Made by a program: the position numbers and the translations under genes
Part shown: piece after piece, positions 8,606 to 16,056 of the stretch
How positions within the stretch are numbered: position 1 is the stretch's first letter
Layout of the letters: each line of letters starts with the position of its first letter
Notes under the pieces: generated by a model
Databases searched by the model: none
What the model was told of the DNA's origin: nothing
The model's input: the letters and a program-made list of their open reading frames with translations, nothing else
Assembly (NCBI RefSeq): GCF_000817785.2
Contig: NZ_JTCM02000061.1
Coordinates: 1 to 38,531 of the forward strand
Length of the DNA: 38,531 nucleotides
Reading direction: 5' to 3'
From: Hassallia byssoidea VB512170
GTDB taxonomy: Bacteria > Cyanobacteriota > Cyanobacteriia > Cyanobacteriales > Nostocaceae

Positions 8606-8719
8606 ATAAGGGAATTGGGCATAGGGCATTGGGCATTGGTAATTCGGAAAGCGTTTTTTCCATTCCCCATTTTCCATTACCCATTTTCCATTACCCATTA
8701 CCCATTCCCCACTACCCAT
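8606..8719. repeat. Heptamer repeats between rplU and rpmA
   Basis: GGGCATTGGGCATTGG-type units (about 8611-8641) are followed by CCATTTTCCATTACCCATT-type units (about 8657-8719), which are roughly complementary and can fold. The array lies inside what should be a single rplU-rpmA transcript, so it does not simply mark operon ends. It could tune the ratio of the two messages. Confidence 0.8.
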
Positions 8720-8735
8720 TACAAAAGAGGAAATT

Positions 8736-9002
8736 ATGGCTCATAAGAAAGGAACAGGTAGTACACGTAACGGACGTGACTCTAATGCTCAACGTCTAGG
8801 TGTGAAGTGTTTCGGTAGTGAAACTGTCCGCGCAGGTTACATTATAGTACGTCAGCGCGGCAGGAAATTTCACCCAGGTAACAACGTTGGTATCGGTAGC
8901 GATGACACTTTGTTTGCTTTAATTGATGGCGTGGTAACGTTTGAGAGAAAGGGTAAAACCCGTAAAAAAGTCAGCGTTTACGCTGCTGCTGAAGCTAGTT
9001 AA
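8736..9002 (+). CDS. rpmA: Ribosomal protein bL27
   Basis: bL27 is a large-subunit protein whose flexible N-terminus reaches the peptidyl-transferase centre. [20 protein letters not shown] is the diagnostic N-terminus, and the family motif around [13 protein letters not shown] is present. The 88-aa length is normal. AGAGGAAA precedes the ATG at good spacing. No cleavable N-terminal extension of the Firmicutes kind is present. It is second in the rplU-rpmA operon, a near-universal bacterial arrangement. Confidence 0.97.
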   Translation: MAHKKGTGSTRNGRDSNAQRLGVKCFGSETVRAGYIIVRQRGRKFHPGNNVGIGSDDTLFALIDGVVTFERKGKTRKKVSVYAAAEAS

Positions 9003-9010
9003 GGTTAATA

Positions 9011-9063
9011 TTCGTAGTGAGCGGTTTACCGCTCATCTTGAGCGCTGAAGCGCTCACTACGAA
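9011..9063. repeat. Two-hairpin palindromic repeat, copy 2 (best preserved)
   Basis: Outer arms TTCGTAGT (9011-9018) and ACTACGAA (9056-9063) pair perfectly. They enclose hairpin A at 9019-9034 (GAGCGG-TTTA-CCGCTC) and hairpin B at 9040-9055 (GAGCGC-TGAA-GCGCTC), joined by 5 nt. The total length of 53 bp is identical to copy 3. It lies 8 bp after the rpmA stop, a natural terminator position. Confidence 0.85.
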
Positions 9064-9248
9064 AAGCTCATCAATTGTTTGTCTAAGTTGATGAGATAAT
9101 CTTTTCCATAAGAATTATTTTCCAAAGTCGCGATGAGATGATCTGGCAAGTCTTGGGTTATTTCTTGGCTACATGAACCCTTTGACTTAACTTTACCTTG
9201 CCAGGGTTTTGACCATTCACCAGAGACGTAACCTTCTAAAAATTGTTG
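9057..9248 (-). pseudogene. 3' remnant of an unidentified gene
   Basis: The 338-bp spacer between rpmA and the NUDIX gene contains an open frame of about 62 codons on the minus strand with protein-like composition (it includes EGYVSGEWSKPWQGKVKSKG and DLPDHLIATLENNSYGKDYL). It has no usable start codon. Its 5' side dissolves into GGATAGTGG-type repeats, and its stop (TAG at 9057-9059) lies inside the palindromic repeat at 9011-9063. I read it as the surviving tail of a gene truncated by repeat insertion or decay. The family is not recognised, and a non-coding explanation remains possible. Confidence 0.4.
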
Positions 9249-9335
9249 GTGGATAGTGGATAGTGGTTGGTTGGAGTGTTGTCAAAAAGTACTCGTTACG
9301 ACTATCAACTATCCACTATCGACTATCCACCATCC
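9249..9335. repeat. Inverted GGATAGTGG-type short tandem repeats
   Basis: GGATAGTGGATAGTGG (about 9252-9267) is complementary to the CTATCCACTATCGACTATCC region (about 9307-9326). This forms a foldable block just downstream of the NUDIX stop. No coding sequence is seen. Confidence 0.7.
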
Positions 9336-9340
9336 ACTAA

Positions 9341-9889
9341 CTAAACTAAATATGGACGAGCCAACATAAAGCTAGAAATCGATTTAGCATCTATAGCTTG
9401 ACCATCAAGAATAGCTTCTTCTAATTCTTCGGGGGTGAAAAATACTGTTTCGATATCTTCGTCTTCCTCTTGTGCTGGGGGTGTATCCAGCTTTTCTAAA
9501 TCTTGCGCTAGAAAAGCATAAATAATTTCATCAGAATAACCGGGAGCGATAAAAAATTCTCCTAGTTTTTCCCATTTATTAGCGCGATAGCCAGTTTCTT
9601 CTTCAATTTCGCGCCGAATCGTCTCTTGAGGTTCTTCACCTGGTTCGACTGTACCCGCTGGAAATTCTAATATGCGTCCTTGAACTGCAAAGCGATACTG
9701 ACGCACGAGTATAAGTTTACCCTCTGGGGTTACGGGTACGGCTAAAGCGCCACCAGGGTGACGAATACACTCCCATTCTCCTTCCGCGTTGTTGGGTAAA
9801 CGCAAGCGATTGACTTCAAAATTGAACTTGCGTCCTTTGAACAACAAGCGTTGTTTCAGCAGCTGTGGTAATTCTCTACCTAATGGCAT
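9341..9889 (-). CDS. NUDIX hydrolase, ADP-ribose pyrophosphatase-like
   Basis: The protein probably hydrolyses ADP-ribose or a related nucleoside diphosphate sugar. The complete Nudix box is present: GTVEPGEEPQETIRREIEEE followed by TGY, matching G-x5-E-x7-REUxEExGU. The upstream segment PGGALAVPVTPEGKLILVRQ and RFAVQGRILEFPAG are typical of ADP-ribose pyrophosphatases. I place the start at ATG 9889 (MPLGRELPQLLKQ, 182 aa). An in-frame ATG at 10003 would add 38 unconserved residues and overlap the end of folK. It is downstream of folK on the same strand, 88 bp apart. Confidence 0.9.
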   Translation of the reverse strand: MPLGRELPQLLKQRLLFKGRKFNFEVNRLRLPNNAEGEWECIRHPGGALAVPVTPEGKLILVRQYRFAVQGRILEFPAGTVEPGEEPQETIRREIEEETGYRANKWEKLGEFFIAPGYSDEIIYAFLAQDLEKLDTPPAQEEDEDIETVFFTPEELEEAILDGQAIDAKSISSFMLARPYLV

Positions 9890-9977
9890 AGTAAAGTTAT
9901 ATTCTCTAATAATACACAGATAATTCCAAAGATGAATTGTCACGCTCAGGCTTTTTCTGCGTTTATCGGTGGTAATT

Positions 9978-10463
9978 TTAATTGCCCATCCATAAATGTA
10001 CATCAGAACTGTCTACCTGTTTAACCAGTTCTTTTATTTCACGTTGAGAAATTGGTTCAATTAAATTTGGGGCGATTTCTGCTAGGGGTACTAGTACGAA
10101 AGCTCGATCGCACATTCTCGGATGGGGAATTTGCAGTTCTGGTGTATCCAAAATTAAGTCATCATATAATAACAAATCCAAGTCAAGCGATCGCGCTCCC
10201 CAGCGTTGAGTACGAATACGCCCAAATTTGCTTTCAATCGCTAACAAAGTTGCTAACAACGCTTGCGGTGTCATTTCTACTTGCAAAATCGCCGCGCCAT
10301 TCAAGTAATCTGGTTGTGGCGGTCCTACAGCTTTGGTTTGATACCAACTTGATGTAACTTCGAGGATAATACCTGGTGTTTGCGCTAAACTTTCGACAGC
10401 GGCTGTTAAAATTGAACTTCTATCGCCCAGATTGCTACCGAGAGCGATCGCACTTGTGTTCAT
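9978..10463 (-). CDS. folK: 2-amino-4-hydroxy-6-hydroxymethyldihydropteridine pyrophosphokinase (HPPK)
   Basis: FolK transfers pyrophosphate from ATP to 6-hydroxymethyl-dihydropterin in folate synthesis. Signature features are ALGSNLGDR at the N-terminus, WYQTKAVGPPQPDYLNGA, the HPPK signature RWGARSLDLDLLLYDD, and IPHPRMCDRAFVLVPLAEI. The 161-aa length is typical for monofunctional FolK. It is followed by the NUDIX gene on the same strand. NUDIX enzymes can act in folate synthesis (dihydroneopterin triphosphate pyrophosphatase), but this NUDIX looks ADP-ribose-like, so that link is only speculative. Confidence 0.95.
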   Translation of the reverse strand: MNTSAIALGSNLGDRSSILTAAVESLAQTPGIILEVTSSWYQTKAVGPPQPDYLNGAAILQVEMTPQALLATLLAIESKFGRIRTQRWGARSLDLDLLLYDDLILDTPELQIPHPRMCDRAFVLVPLAEIAPNLIEPISQREIKELVKQVDSSDVHLWMGN

Positions 10464-10661
10464 GAATCTTATTGAGGCGCGAACAATACTGAAAATTGGT
10501 GTGTACAGTTAACTAGCGCAATACACCAATTATCAAAAAACATTCTTTCGTTATGAATTCAGTTAATTATTTATGAGATATTATACTAACACAAACGAGG
10601 TGCGCTAATCCCATTTTTTTCATCGTGGTTAATTTGTAACTACTTTGGGCGAGGAAATGAC

Positions 10662-13262
10662 GTGGCGAAGTTTACATCCTGGTTCAAGGAACGATCAACT
10701 AAATTGAGTAACACAAACACAGAGAAACCGGGATTGCCTCACGGCAATAATACCGAAGAATCCTCTCACGATTTGATACCTGAAGGTAATCAAAACCCCA
10801 GCGAGGAGTCTGCAAAGGAAACTTCCCCAAGCAAGTTGGCAAAGGTAAAGCAGTTACTGAGCCAGGTGAAAAGTGTATCATCTGGAATCATTGCTAAACT
10901 TCCCGGTAGCAATAAACCGCTTTATCGTCGTCCGTTGTTTTGGTTAGGCTTGGGTGTGAGTGGTGGAATCGTAGCCATCAGTTATACTGTGTGGTCAATA
11001 GATCGCACTTTGCCGGATAAATCTGAACTGAACGTTGTTGTCCGCGAGCAAACACTGACCATCAAAGCTAGTGATGGTACTATTTTGCAACAGCAAGGAG
11101 AAGCGACCAGAGAACAGCTGCAATTAAATCAAATTCCCGATAATCTGAAAAAAGCTTTCATTGCTTCAGAGGATAGAAGGTTTAGGCAGCATCATGGAGT
11201 CGATGCTCAGGGAATTGTCAGAGCGGTTTTGAATAACTTGCGATCGCAAGACGTGGTAGAAGGTGGTAGCACCATCACCCAACAGCTAGCGCGAATTCTC
11301 TTTCTCAAACAAGAAAAGACAGTTTTGCGTAAGCTAAAAGAAGTCCGACTCGCACAGAAAATGGAGCGGGAATTATCCAAAGACCAAATTCTCGAACGTT
11401 ATTTGAACCTGGTTTATTTGGGTTCGGGAGCTTACGGAGTTGGCGATGCTGCTTGGGTATACTACAGCAAGACAGTAGATCAACTGACGCTGCCAGAAAT
11501 GGCAACAATTGCCGGATTAGCCCCAGCACCAAGCGTGTACGCCCCAGATAGAAATCCTGAAGCCGCGAAACAGCGGCGAAATCTGGTGTTGCAACGGATG
11601 CAAGACGATGGTTTTATTACCGCCGCCGAAAGGCAAGCAGCAAGTACTGAACCAATAAATCTGAAAAGCAGTTTGCCCAAGCGATTGCAAGTAGAAGCAC
11701 CCTATTTTACCACCTACATTCAGAAAGAATTGCCAAAGTATGTTTCCCCCGATGTGCTGGCGGGTGGCGGTTTAGTGGTAGAAACTACTATTAACCCAAC
11801 TTGGCAAAAAGCCGCAGAAGATGCAGTTGCCAAAATACTGCGAAATGAAGGACGCTGGGAGAACTTTAAGCAAGCGGCAATGGTTGCTATTGACCCCCGT
11901 ACCGGTGAAGTTAAGGCAATGGTTGGCGGAAAAGATTTTGGCAAGTACCAATTTAACCGCGTTACCCAGGCACAGCGTCAACCTGGTTCAACATTCAAAG
12001 GATTTGTTTATGCGACGGCGATCGCTACAGGGAAAAATCCTTATGATGGCTACGAGGATTCACCTTTTGTTGTCGATGGCTACGAGCCAAAAAACTACAG
12101 CGAAAGCTTTCGCGGTTGGATGAACTTGAGAGATGCTCTCACCAACTCAATTAATATCATTGCGGTGAAGGTGTTGATTGATGTCGGATTTGAGCCAACA
12201 ATCAAACTAGCTCATGATATGGGGATTAAATCTCCACTTAAACCGACTTATTCTTTGGCTCTTGGTTCTAATGAAGTGAATTTGTTAGAGTTAACCAGCG
12301 CTTACGGGACTTTTGCAAATCTTGGGTTACACACAGAAGCTCACGGGATTAGCCGCATCCTCAACCGCCAAGGCAAGGAAATATGGAAAGCTAGTTACCA
12401 GCCGGTGCAGGCTCTCGACCCTGAGAGTAATGCTATCATGACCTGGATGCTGCGGAGTGTAGTAGAAGATGGTACCGGTCGCGCTGCCCAATTAGATCGA
12501 CCCGTAGCTGGGAAAACAGGTACTTCCGATGAAGCTCGCGATTTGTGGTTTATTGGTTATATTCCCCAATTAGTCACAGGAGTTTGGCTAGGTAACGACG
12601 ATAACAAACCTACTTGGGGTAGCAGTGGTAGTGCAGCTTCCACTTGGCATGAATTTATGGAAGTAGCTGTAAAAGGAATGCCGGTAGAAAAGTTTCCCTC
12701 TCGACCAAAGTTAGAAGGTCGTAAAGGCACTATCAAAGCGCTGCGCGTTAAAGCGAACCGAATTGTTAATCGTCCTATTCGCGAATCGGAGGATAACTCA
12801 GATGATGATTCTGACAATAATAATAGAAGGCGACGTCAACGAGTAAGTTCTGATAACTCTTATAATTCTAACAATTCTGATAATAGCGATCGCCCATCCA
12901 GAAGACGCAGGTACAGGAGAAGCTATTCTCAAGAAAATCAGCAGCAGCAACAAGACGACACCCCAAGACGCAGCCGAAGACGCTATCAGCAACAAAACGA
13001 TGATACACCTTCACCCAGAAGGCGGCGCTACAGAAGTGAAGAATCAAATTCTTCTTCTAACAATTCTTCCTCAGAATCATCTCGTCCACGACGCCGATAC
13101 AGACGAGTAGAATCAGATTCTTCTTCTTCGTCACCTAGAAGAACTCGCACCTCTGCACCAGAGTCAAACCGCAGATCATCTGGTTCCTCATCCTCAGATT
13201 CCGCACCAACTCAGTCTTGGCGGGATAGACTTAGACCCAGCGGATCTTCCGAAGGAAATTGA
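10662..13262 (+). CDS. Class A penicillin-binding protein (PBP1A-type)
   Basis: This is a bifunctional peptidoglycan glycosyltransferase/transpeptidase anchored in the inner membrane. In order, it has a charged cytoplasmic N-terminus (1-85); a membrane segment (about 91-111); a GT51 domain with catalytic Glu170 (IASEDRRFRQHHGVD) and GGSTITQQLARILFL; and a transpeptidase domain with Ser443-Thr-Phe-Lys446, Ser496-Ile-Asn498 and Lys618-Thr-Gly. From about residue 700 to 866 runs a low-complexity tail of Arg clusters, Ser, Asn, Asp and Gln. Start is GTG with GAGG at 10651-10654. Cyanobacteria encode several paralogues, so no symbol is given. The stop is immediately followed by a repeat hairpin. 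Confidence 0.94.
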   Translation: MAKFTSWFKERSTKLSNTNTEKPGLPHGNNTEESSHDLIPEGNQNPSEESAKETSPSKLAKVKQLLSQVKSVSSGIIAKLPGSNKPLYRRPLFWLGLGVSGGIVAISYTVWSIDRTLPDKSELNVVVREQTLTIKASDGTILQQQGEATREQLQLNQIPDNLKKAFIASEDRRFRQHHGVDAQGIVRAVLNNLRSQDVVEGGSTITQQLARILFLKQEKTVLRKLKEVRLAQKMERELSKDQILERYLNLVYLGSGAYGVGDAAWVYYSKTVDQLTLPEMATIAGLAPAPSVYAPDRNPEAAKQRRNLVLQRMQDDGFITAAERQAASTEPINLKSSLPKRLQVEAPYFTTYIQKELPKYVSPDVLAGGGLVVETTINPTWQKAAEDAVAKILRNEGRWENFKQAAMVAIDPRTGEVKAMVGGKDFGKYQFNRVTQAQRQPGSTFKGFVYATAIATGKNPYDGYEDSPFVVDGYEPKNYSESFRGWMNLRDALTNSINIIAVKVLIDVGFEPTIKLAHDMGIKSPLKPTYSLALGSNEVNLLELTSAYGTFANLGLHTEAHGISRILNRQGKEIWKASYQPVQALDPESNAIMTWMLRSVVEDGTGRAAQLDRPVAGKTGTSDEARDLWFIGYIPQLVTGVWLGNDDNKPTWGSSGSAASTWHEFMEVAVKGMPVEKFPSRPKLEGRKGTIKALRVKANRIVNRPIRESEDNSDDDSDNNNRRRRQRVSSDNSYNSNNSDNSDRPSRRRRYRRSYSQENQQQQQDDTPRRSRRRYQQQNDDTPSPRRRRYRSEESNSSSNNSSSESSRPRRRYRRVESDSSSSSPRRTRTSAPESNRRSSGSSSSDSAPTQSWRDRLRPSGSSEGN

Positions 13263-13480
13263 TCGGGAGATGAGGAGACACTCTAGACAAGGGAGACACT
13301 CTAGACAAGGGGGACACTCTAGACAAGGGGGACAAGGAGGACAAGGAGGACAAGGAGGACAAGGAGAAATTTCTTCCCCTGCTTCCCCCTCCCCCTTGTC
13401 TTCCCCCTCCCCCTTGTCTAGAGTGTCTCCCCATCCCCCCCTCCCCCCCTGCTCCCCCTCCCTCTCCCCTACGGGGGATG
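13263..13480. repeat. Long repeat hairpin downstream of the PBP gene
   Basis: Three near-tandem copies of GACACTCTAGACAAGGG (from 13277) are followed by GACAAGGAG units and then by C-rich sequence. The arm at 13292-13311 pairs perfectly over 20 bp with 13411-13430, and the copy at 13274-13293 can pair with the same right arm. It starts directly after the PBP stop, so it may be its terminator. The remainder to 13480 is C/T-rich low complexity. Confidence 0.85.
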
Positions 13481-13542
13481 CGTGTGATACGCTCTTTTTG
13501 TACGGTCTTAAGTAGTGTTGCCGACAATAGGAGAAAATACTC

Positions 13543-13770
13543 GTGCATTTATTAATGCAAACAGCAGCGGACGCAGCTGCAAACGCTCCCCATTTTCCCG
13601 TATCTGCCACTTTGGTATATGTGGCTGGTTTTATTGCTGCCGTCACGATTGGTTCGATCGCTTGGTATAACTCCAAGCGTCCCCCCGGTTGGGAAAGCAA
13701 ACAGCGTCCTGACATTATACCTGAAGTTAAAAAAGAAGAAACTCCGGGTGTGGGTGAACCGAAATCTTAA
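13543..13770 (+). CDS. Psb35-like small photosystem II-associated protein
   Basis: This 75-aa protein has a single membrane helix (about residues 24-43, TLVYVAGFIAAVTIGSIAWY), followed by NSKRPPGWESKQRP and a charged C-terminus. This matches what I recall of cyanobacterial Psb35 (Ssl2148-type), a small CP47-associated protein with a role in photosystem II and thylakoid function. The name rests on memory of the family and is less certain than the membrane topology. The GTG start at 13543 is favoured because AGGAG (13529-13533) sits 9 nt upstream; the alternative ATG at 13555 would be 21 nt away. It is preceded by the large repeat hairpin. Confidence 0.7.
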   Translation: MHLLMQTAADAAANAPHFPVSATLVYVAGFIAAVTIGSIAWYNSKRPPGWESKQRPDIIPEVKKEETPGVGEPKS

Positions 13771-13856
13771 GAAGTTAGAAGTTAAGAGTTAGGAGTTAAG
13801 AATTAAAAATTCATAACTCATAACTCATAACTCATAACTCCTAACTCCTAACTCTT
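13771..13856. repeat. Inverted short tandem repeats between convergent genes
   Basis: AGTTAAGAGTTAGGAGTTAA-type units (13775-13806) are followed by CATAACTCATAACTC/CCTAACTCCTAACTC units (13812-13855), complementary to the first set. The block separates the Psb35-like and TerB-like genes and probably folds into a terminator-like hairpin. Confidence 0.85.
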
Positions 13857-14279
13857 TTAGTTTTGAACATCAACCCAACGTCTATAAAGTTTCTGAATTT
13901 GTTTGAGAATGGCATTATGACCGGGTTGAGTCGAATCATTTGCCGTAGATAATTGTTGTAATTTTGTTAAGAGTCTTGCTTCTTCGACCGCGACTTCATT
14001 ATCGCTGTAAATCAAGCCACTGATGGCTTCAATCAATCTTTCATAATCTTCGTTGGTGGGGCGATCGCCTAAATAATCTTTCACCCACTTGTAGCACTCG
14101 TCTGGCTGCACGGGAACCAATTCGTACAACCAAGGCTTAATATCTGGATCGCTTGCTAAACCTTTTGCTTGAGCTATTTCGCGCAGATATTGCCGTTCTT
14201 CTGCTTGAATTCTACCATCAATCCAAGCCGCTCCAATCAGGATTTTAACTAAGTTTTTCACACTGGAATTAGCAGCCAT
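13857..14279 (-). CDS. TerB-like protein
   Basis: This is a 140-aa all-helical protein with the TerB (tellurite-resistance B) domain pattern: AAWIDGRIQAEERQYLREIA near the N-terminus and SGLIYSDNEVAVEEARLL in the second half. Both are acidic turns of the D-G-x-I-x-x-E-E kind that line the metal-binding groove of TerB-fold proteins. It has no signal or membrane segment. Stand-alone TerB proteins are common in cyanobacteria and need not confer tellurite resistance; no terC, terD or terZ genes are nearby. Its actual role is unknown. The start ATG is at 14279. Confidence 0.85.
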   Translation of the reverse strand: MAANSSVKNLVKILIGAAWIDGRIQAEERQYLREIAQAKGLASDPDIKPWLYELVPVQPDECYKWVKDYLGDRPTNEDYERLIEAISGLIYSDNEVAVEEARLLTKLQQLSTANDSTQPGHNAILKQIQKLYRRWVDVQN

Positions 14280-14456
14280 TGCTTTGTCCTTGGTAATTTA
14301 ATTTTCGCTCTTTGATTTTTCATTTGTTCAAAGGTTTTTCACTCTTGACAGACGCGATCGGTCTTTGTCTCTACAACTCCTAACTCTTAACTTTTAACTC
14401 ATAACTGTTGTCTCTTAGCCCTTGACTAATATTAAAATCACAAACAGCGTTCACCT

Positions 14457-15968
14457 TTAATCATTGGTTTTTCTTAAGCGCACCATGAAAAAGCCATCCA
14501 TTTCTTGTTTGTGAGGCAATACTTTAATCCAGCCTTGTGGTGTAGAATACGTAGCGGCTGGTGAATCTACGTCAGGAGGCTCTATTTGCCAGTTTGAGTG
14601 CGATGCTAAAAAGGACTCAATGACATCTTCATTTTCTGCTGGATGCAATGTACATGTTGCGTAAACTAATATGCCATTAGTCTTGACAAATGTTGATGTA
14701 TGCGCTATTAATTCTTTTTGCAGTGCGGAGAGTTCTTGAACAGACTCTGGTGTTTGTCGCCAACGAGCATCAGCGTGACGGTGGAGAGTTCCTAAACCAG
14801 AGCATGGTGCATCAAGTAACACGCGATCGCCGATGTTTTTAAATTGGGGTTGATTGCGGCTGTCGCCAGTATAAATTTGAATAGAGTGCAAATTTAGGCG
14901 TTGAGCATTTTCCTTGAGTTTGCGAAGACGTGAGGTAGTGCGATCGCCTGCCCAAATTGTTCCTTTATCTTGCATCAATTCCGCAATGTGCGTTGTTTTT
15001 CCTCCCGGTGCAGCACAAGCATCAATTATTACCTCACCTGGTTGCGGGTCGAGCAAATGACTTACCAACTGAGCGCTACTATCTTGTACAGTCCACCAAC
15101 CCTCGCTAAAACCAGGTAAATTTTGAATAGCACCAGTACTACCAATCAATCGCAAAGCTTGGGGTAAGTGAGAAACGCGCTTGACTAAAACACCCTTCAA
15201 TTGCAAAGCCGTTTCAACTTCATCAACCGAAGCGCGAAGAAGATTTACCCGCAAGTCAATAACTGGCGTTTGGTTCATCCATTCGCATAATTTTTCTGTT
15301 TCTGCGAAACCAAACTGTTTCAACCACACTTCAATAATCCAGTCAGGAAAGCTGTGTAAAATACCCAAGCGTTCCACCGGATTTTCTGGCAATTGTAAGG
15401 GGAAGTGGGGAGATGGGAGGGATGAGGGAGATGAGGGAGATGGAGAGATAAACTCCCCCTGCCCCCTGCCCCCTGCCCCCTGCCTCCTGCCCCCTTCTCC
15501 CCCCCTCTCCCCCTCCCCCTCTCCTCTTCTGATATACTCTCGCAACAGACCATTAACAAAACCTGTGAGTCCAGAAAAGCCATTTTCTTTAGCCAGTTGG
15601 ACAGTGGTATTAACAGCAGCTGATGGCGGAATTCGCTCTAGATAGCGCAGTTGATATAAGCCTAGATGTAGAATAGTGCGGAGGTATGCAGGCTGTTGGT
15701 GGGATTTCTTTTTGCCGAGTTGGTCGATGATCGCATCGAGAGTGCGTTGCCTTCTAGTGCAGCCATAAACTAAGTCTGTCACTAAACGGCGATCGCTTAA
15801 CTCTTCATTATATTGGCGTTGGCGTTCGCGGAGCGTCTCGTAGAGAAGCCCGCCGGAGGCATCGCTCAATTTAACTTTTTGCAGCACTCTATCGAGGGCA
15901 ACATCAGCATAAGCCCCCTTGTGAACCTCTCGCAAGGCAATAAAAGCTAGTTGACGGGGGTTAATCAT
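14457..15968 (-). CDS. rsmB: 16S rRNA (cytosine-967-C5)-methyltransferase RsmB, with two repeat insertions
   Basis: RsmB makes m5C967 in 16S rRNA using S-adenosylmethionine. An N-terminal NusB-like RNA-binding domain (about 1-147) precedes a Rossmann methyltransferase with the SAM motif DACAAPGGKTTH, the motif IV cysteine in DAPCSGLGTLHRH and the catalytic motif VI cysteine in YATCTLHPAENEDV. At 503 aa it is longer than the usual 430-450 aa. The excess is two insertions that look like intergenic repeats read in frame: residues about 35-53 (SDASGGLLYETLRERQRQ) and about 148-188 (Gly/Arg-rich, then Ser/Pro-rich). Both lie in the N-terminal part, away from the catalytic core, so activity may survive. 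Confidence 0.93.
   Translation of the reverse strand: MINPRQLAFIALREVHKGAYADVALDRVLQKVKLSDASGGLLYETLRERQRQYNEELSDRRLVTDLVYGCTRRQRTLDAIIDQLGKKKSHQQPAYLRTILHLGLYQLRYLERIPPSAAVNTTVQLAKENGFSGLTGFVNGLLREYIRRGEGEGERGGEGGRRQGAGGRGQGEFISPSPSSPSSLPSPHFPLQLPENPVERLGILHSFPDWIIEVWLKQFGFAETEKLCEWMNQTPVIDLRVNLLRASVDEVETALQLKGVLVKRVSHLPQALRLIGSTGAIQNLPGFSEGWWTVQDSSAQLVSHLLDPQPGEVIIDACAAPGGKTTHIAELMQDKGTIWAGDRTTSRLRKLKENAQRLNLHSIQIYTGDSRNQPQFKNIGDRVLLDAPCSGLGTLHRHADARWRQTPESVQELSALQKELIAHTSTFVKTNGILVYATCTLHPAENEDVIESFLASHSNWQIEPPDVDSPAATYSTPQGWIKVLPHKQEMDGFFMVRLRKTND
15405..15527. repeat. Purine/pyrimidine-biased repeat inserted in frame in rsmB
   Basis: On the plus strand, GGGAGATGAGGGAGATG-type sequence is followed by CTGCCCC tandem units and TCTCCCCC tracts, the same class of low-complexity hairpin found in intergenic spaces of this window (13263-13480). 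It lies between the NusB-like domain and the methyltransferase domain and is translated without a stop, giving the Gly/Arg-rich then Ser/Pro-rich linker. Confidence 0.8.
15815..15866. repeat. Interspersed GGCGTTCGCGGAGCG-type repeat in frame in rsmB
   Basis: This GC-rich element (GGCGTTCGCGGAGCGTCTCG, then TAGAGAAGCCCGCCGGAGGC) matches a dispersed repeat type I recall from many Nostocales intergenic regions. Here it adds about 18 codons to the NusB-like domain of rsmB without shifting frame. Confidence 0.75.
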
Positions 15969-16056
15969 ATAATTATTTTAAATTTTCTGCTGAAAAAAAG
16001 CGACTTTTATACCAACGCCCAATGCCCAATGCCCATTGCCCATTGCCCAATGCCCC

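Noticed and set aside
9890-10003. Upstream extension of the NUDIX protein
   Set aside because: The 38 extra residues are unconserved and would overlap the end of folK; ATG 9889 gives a normal-length enzyme.
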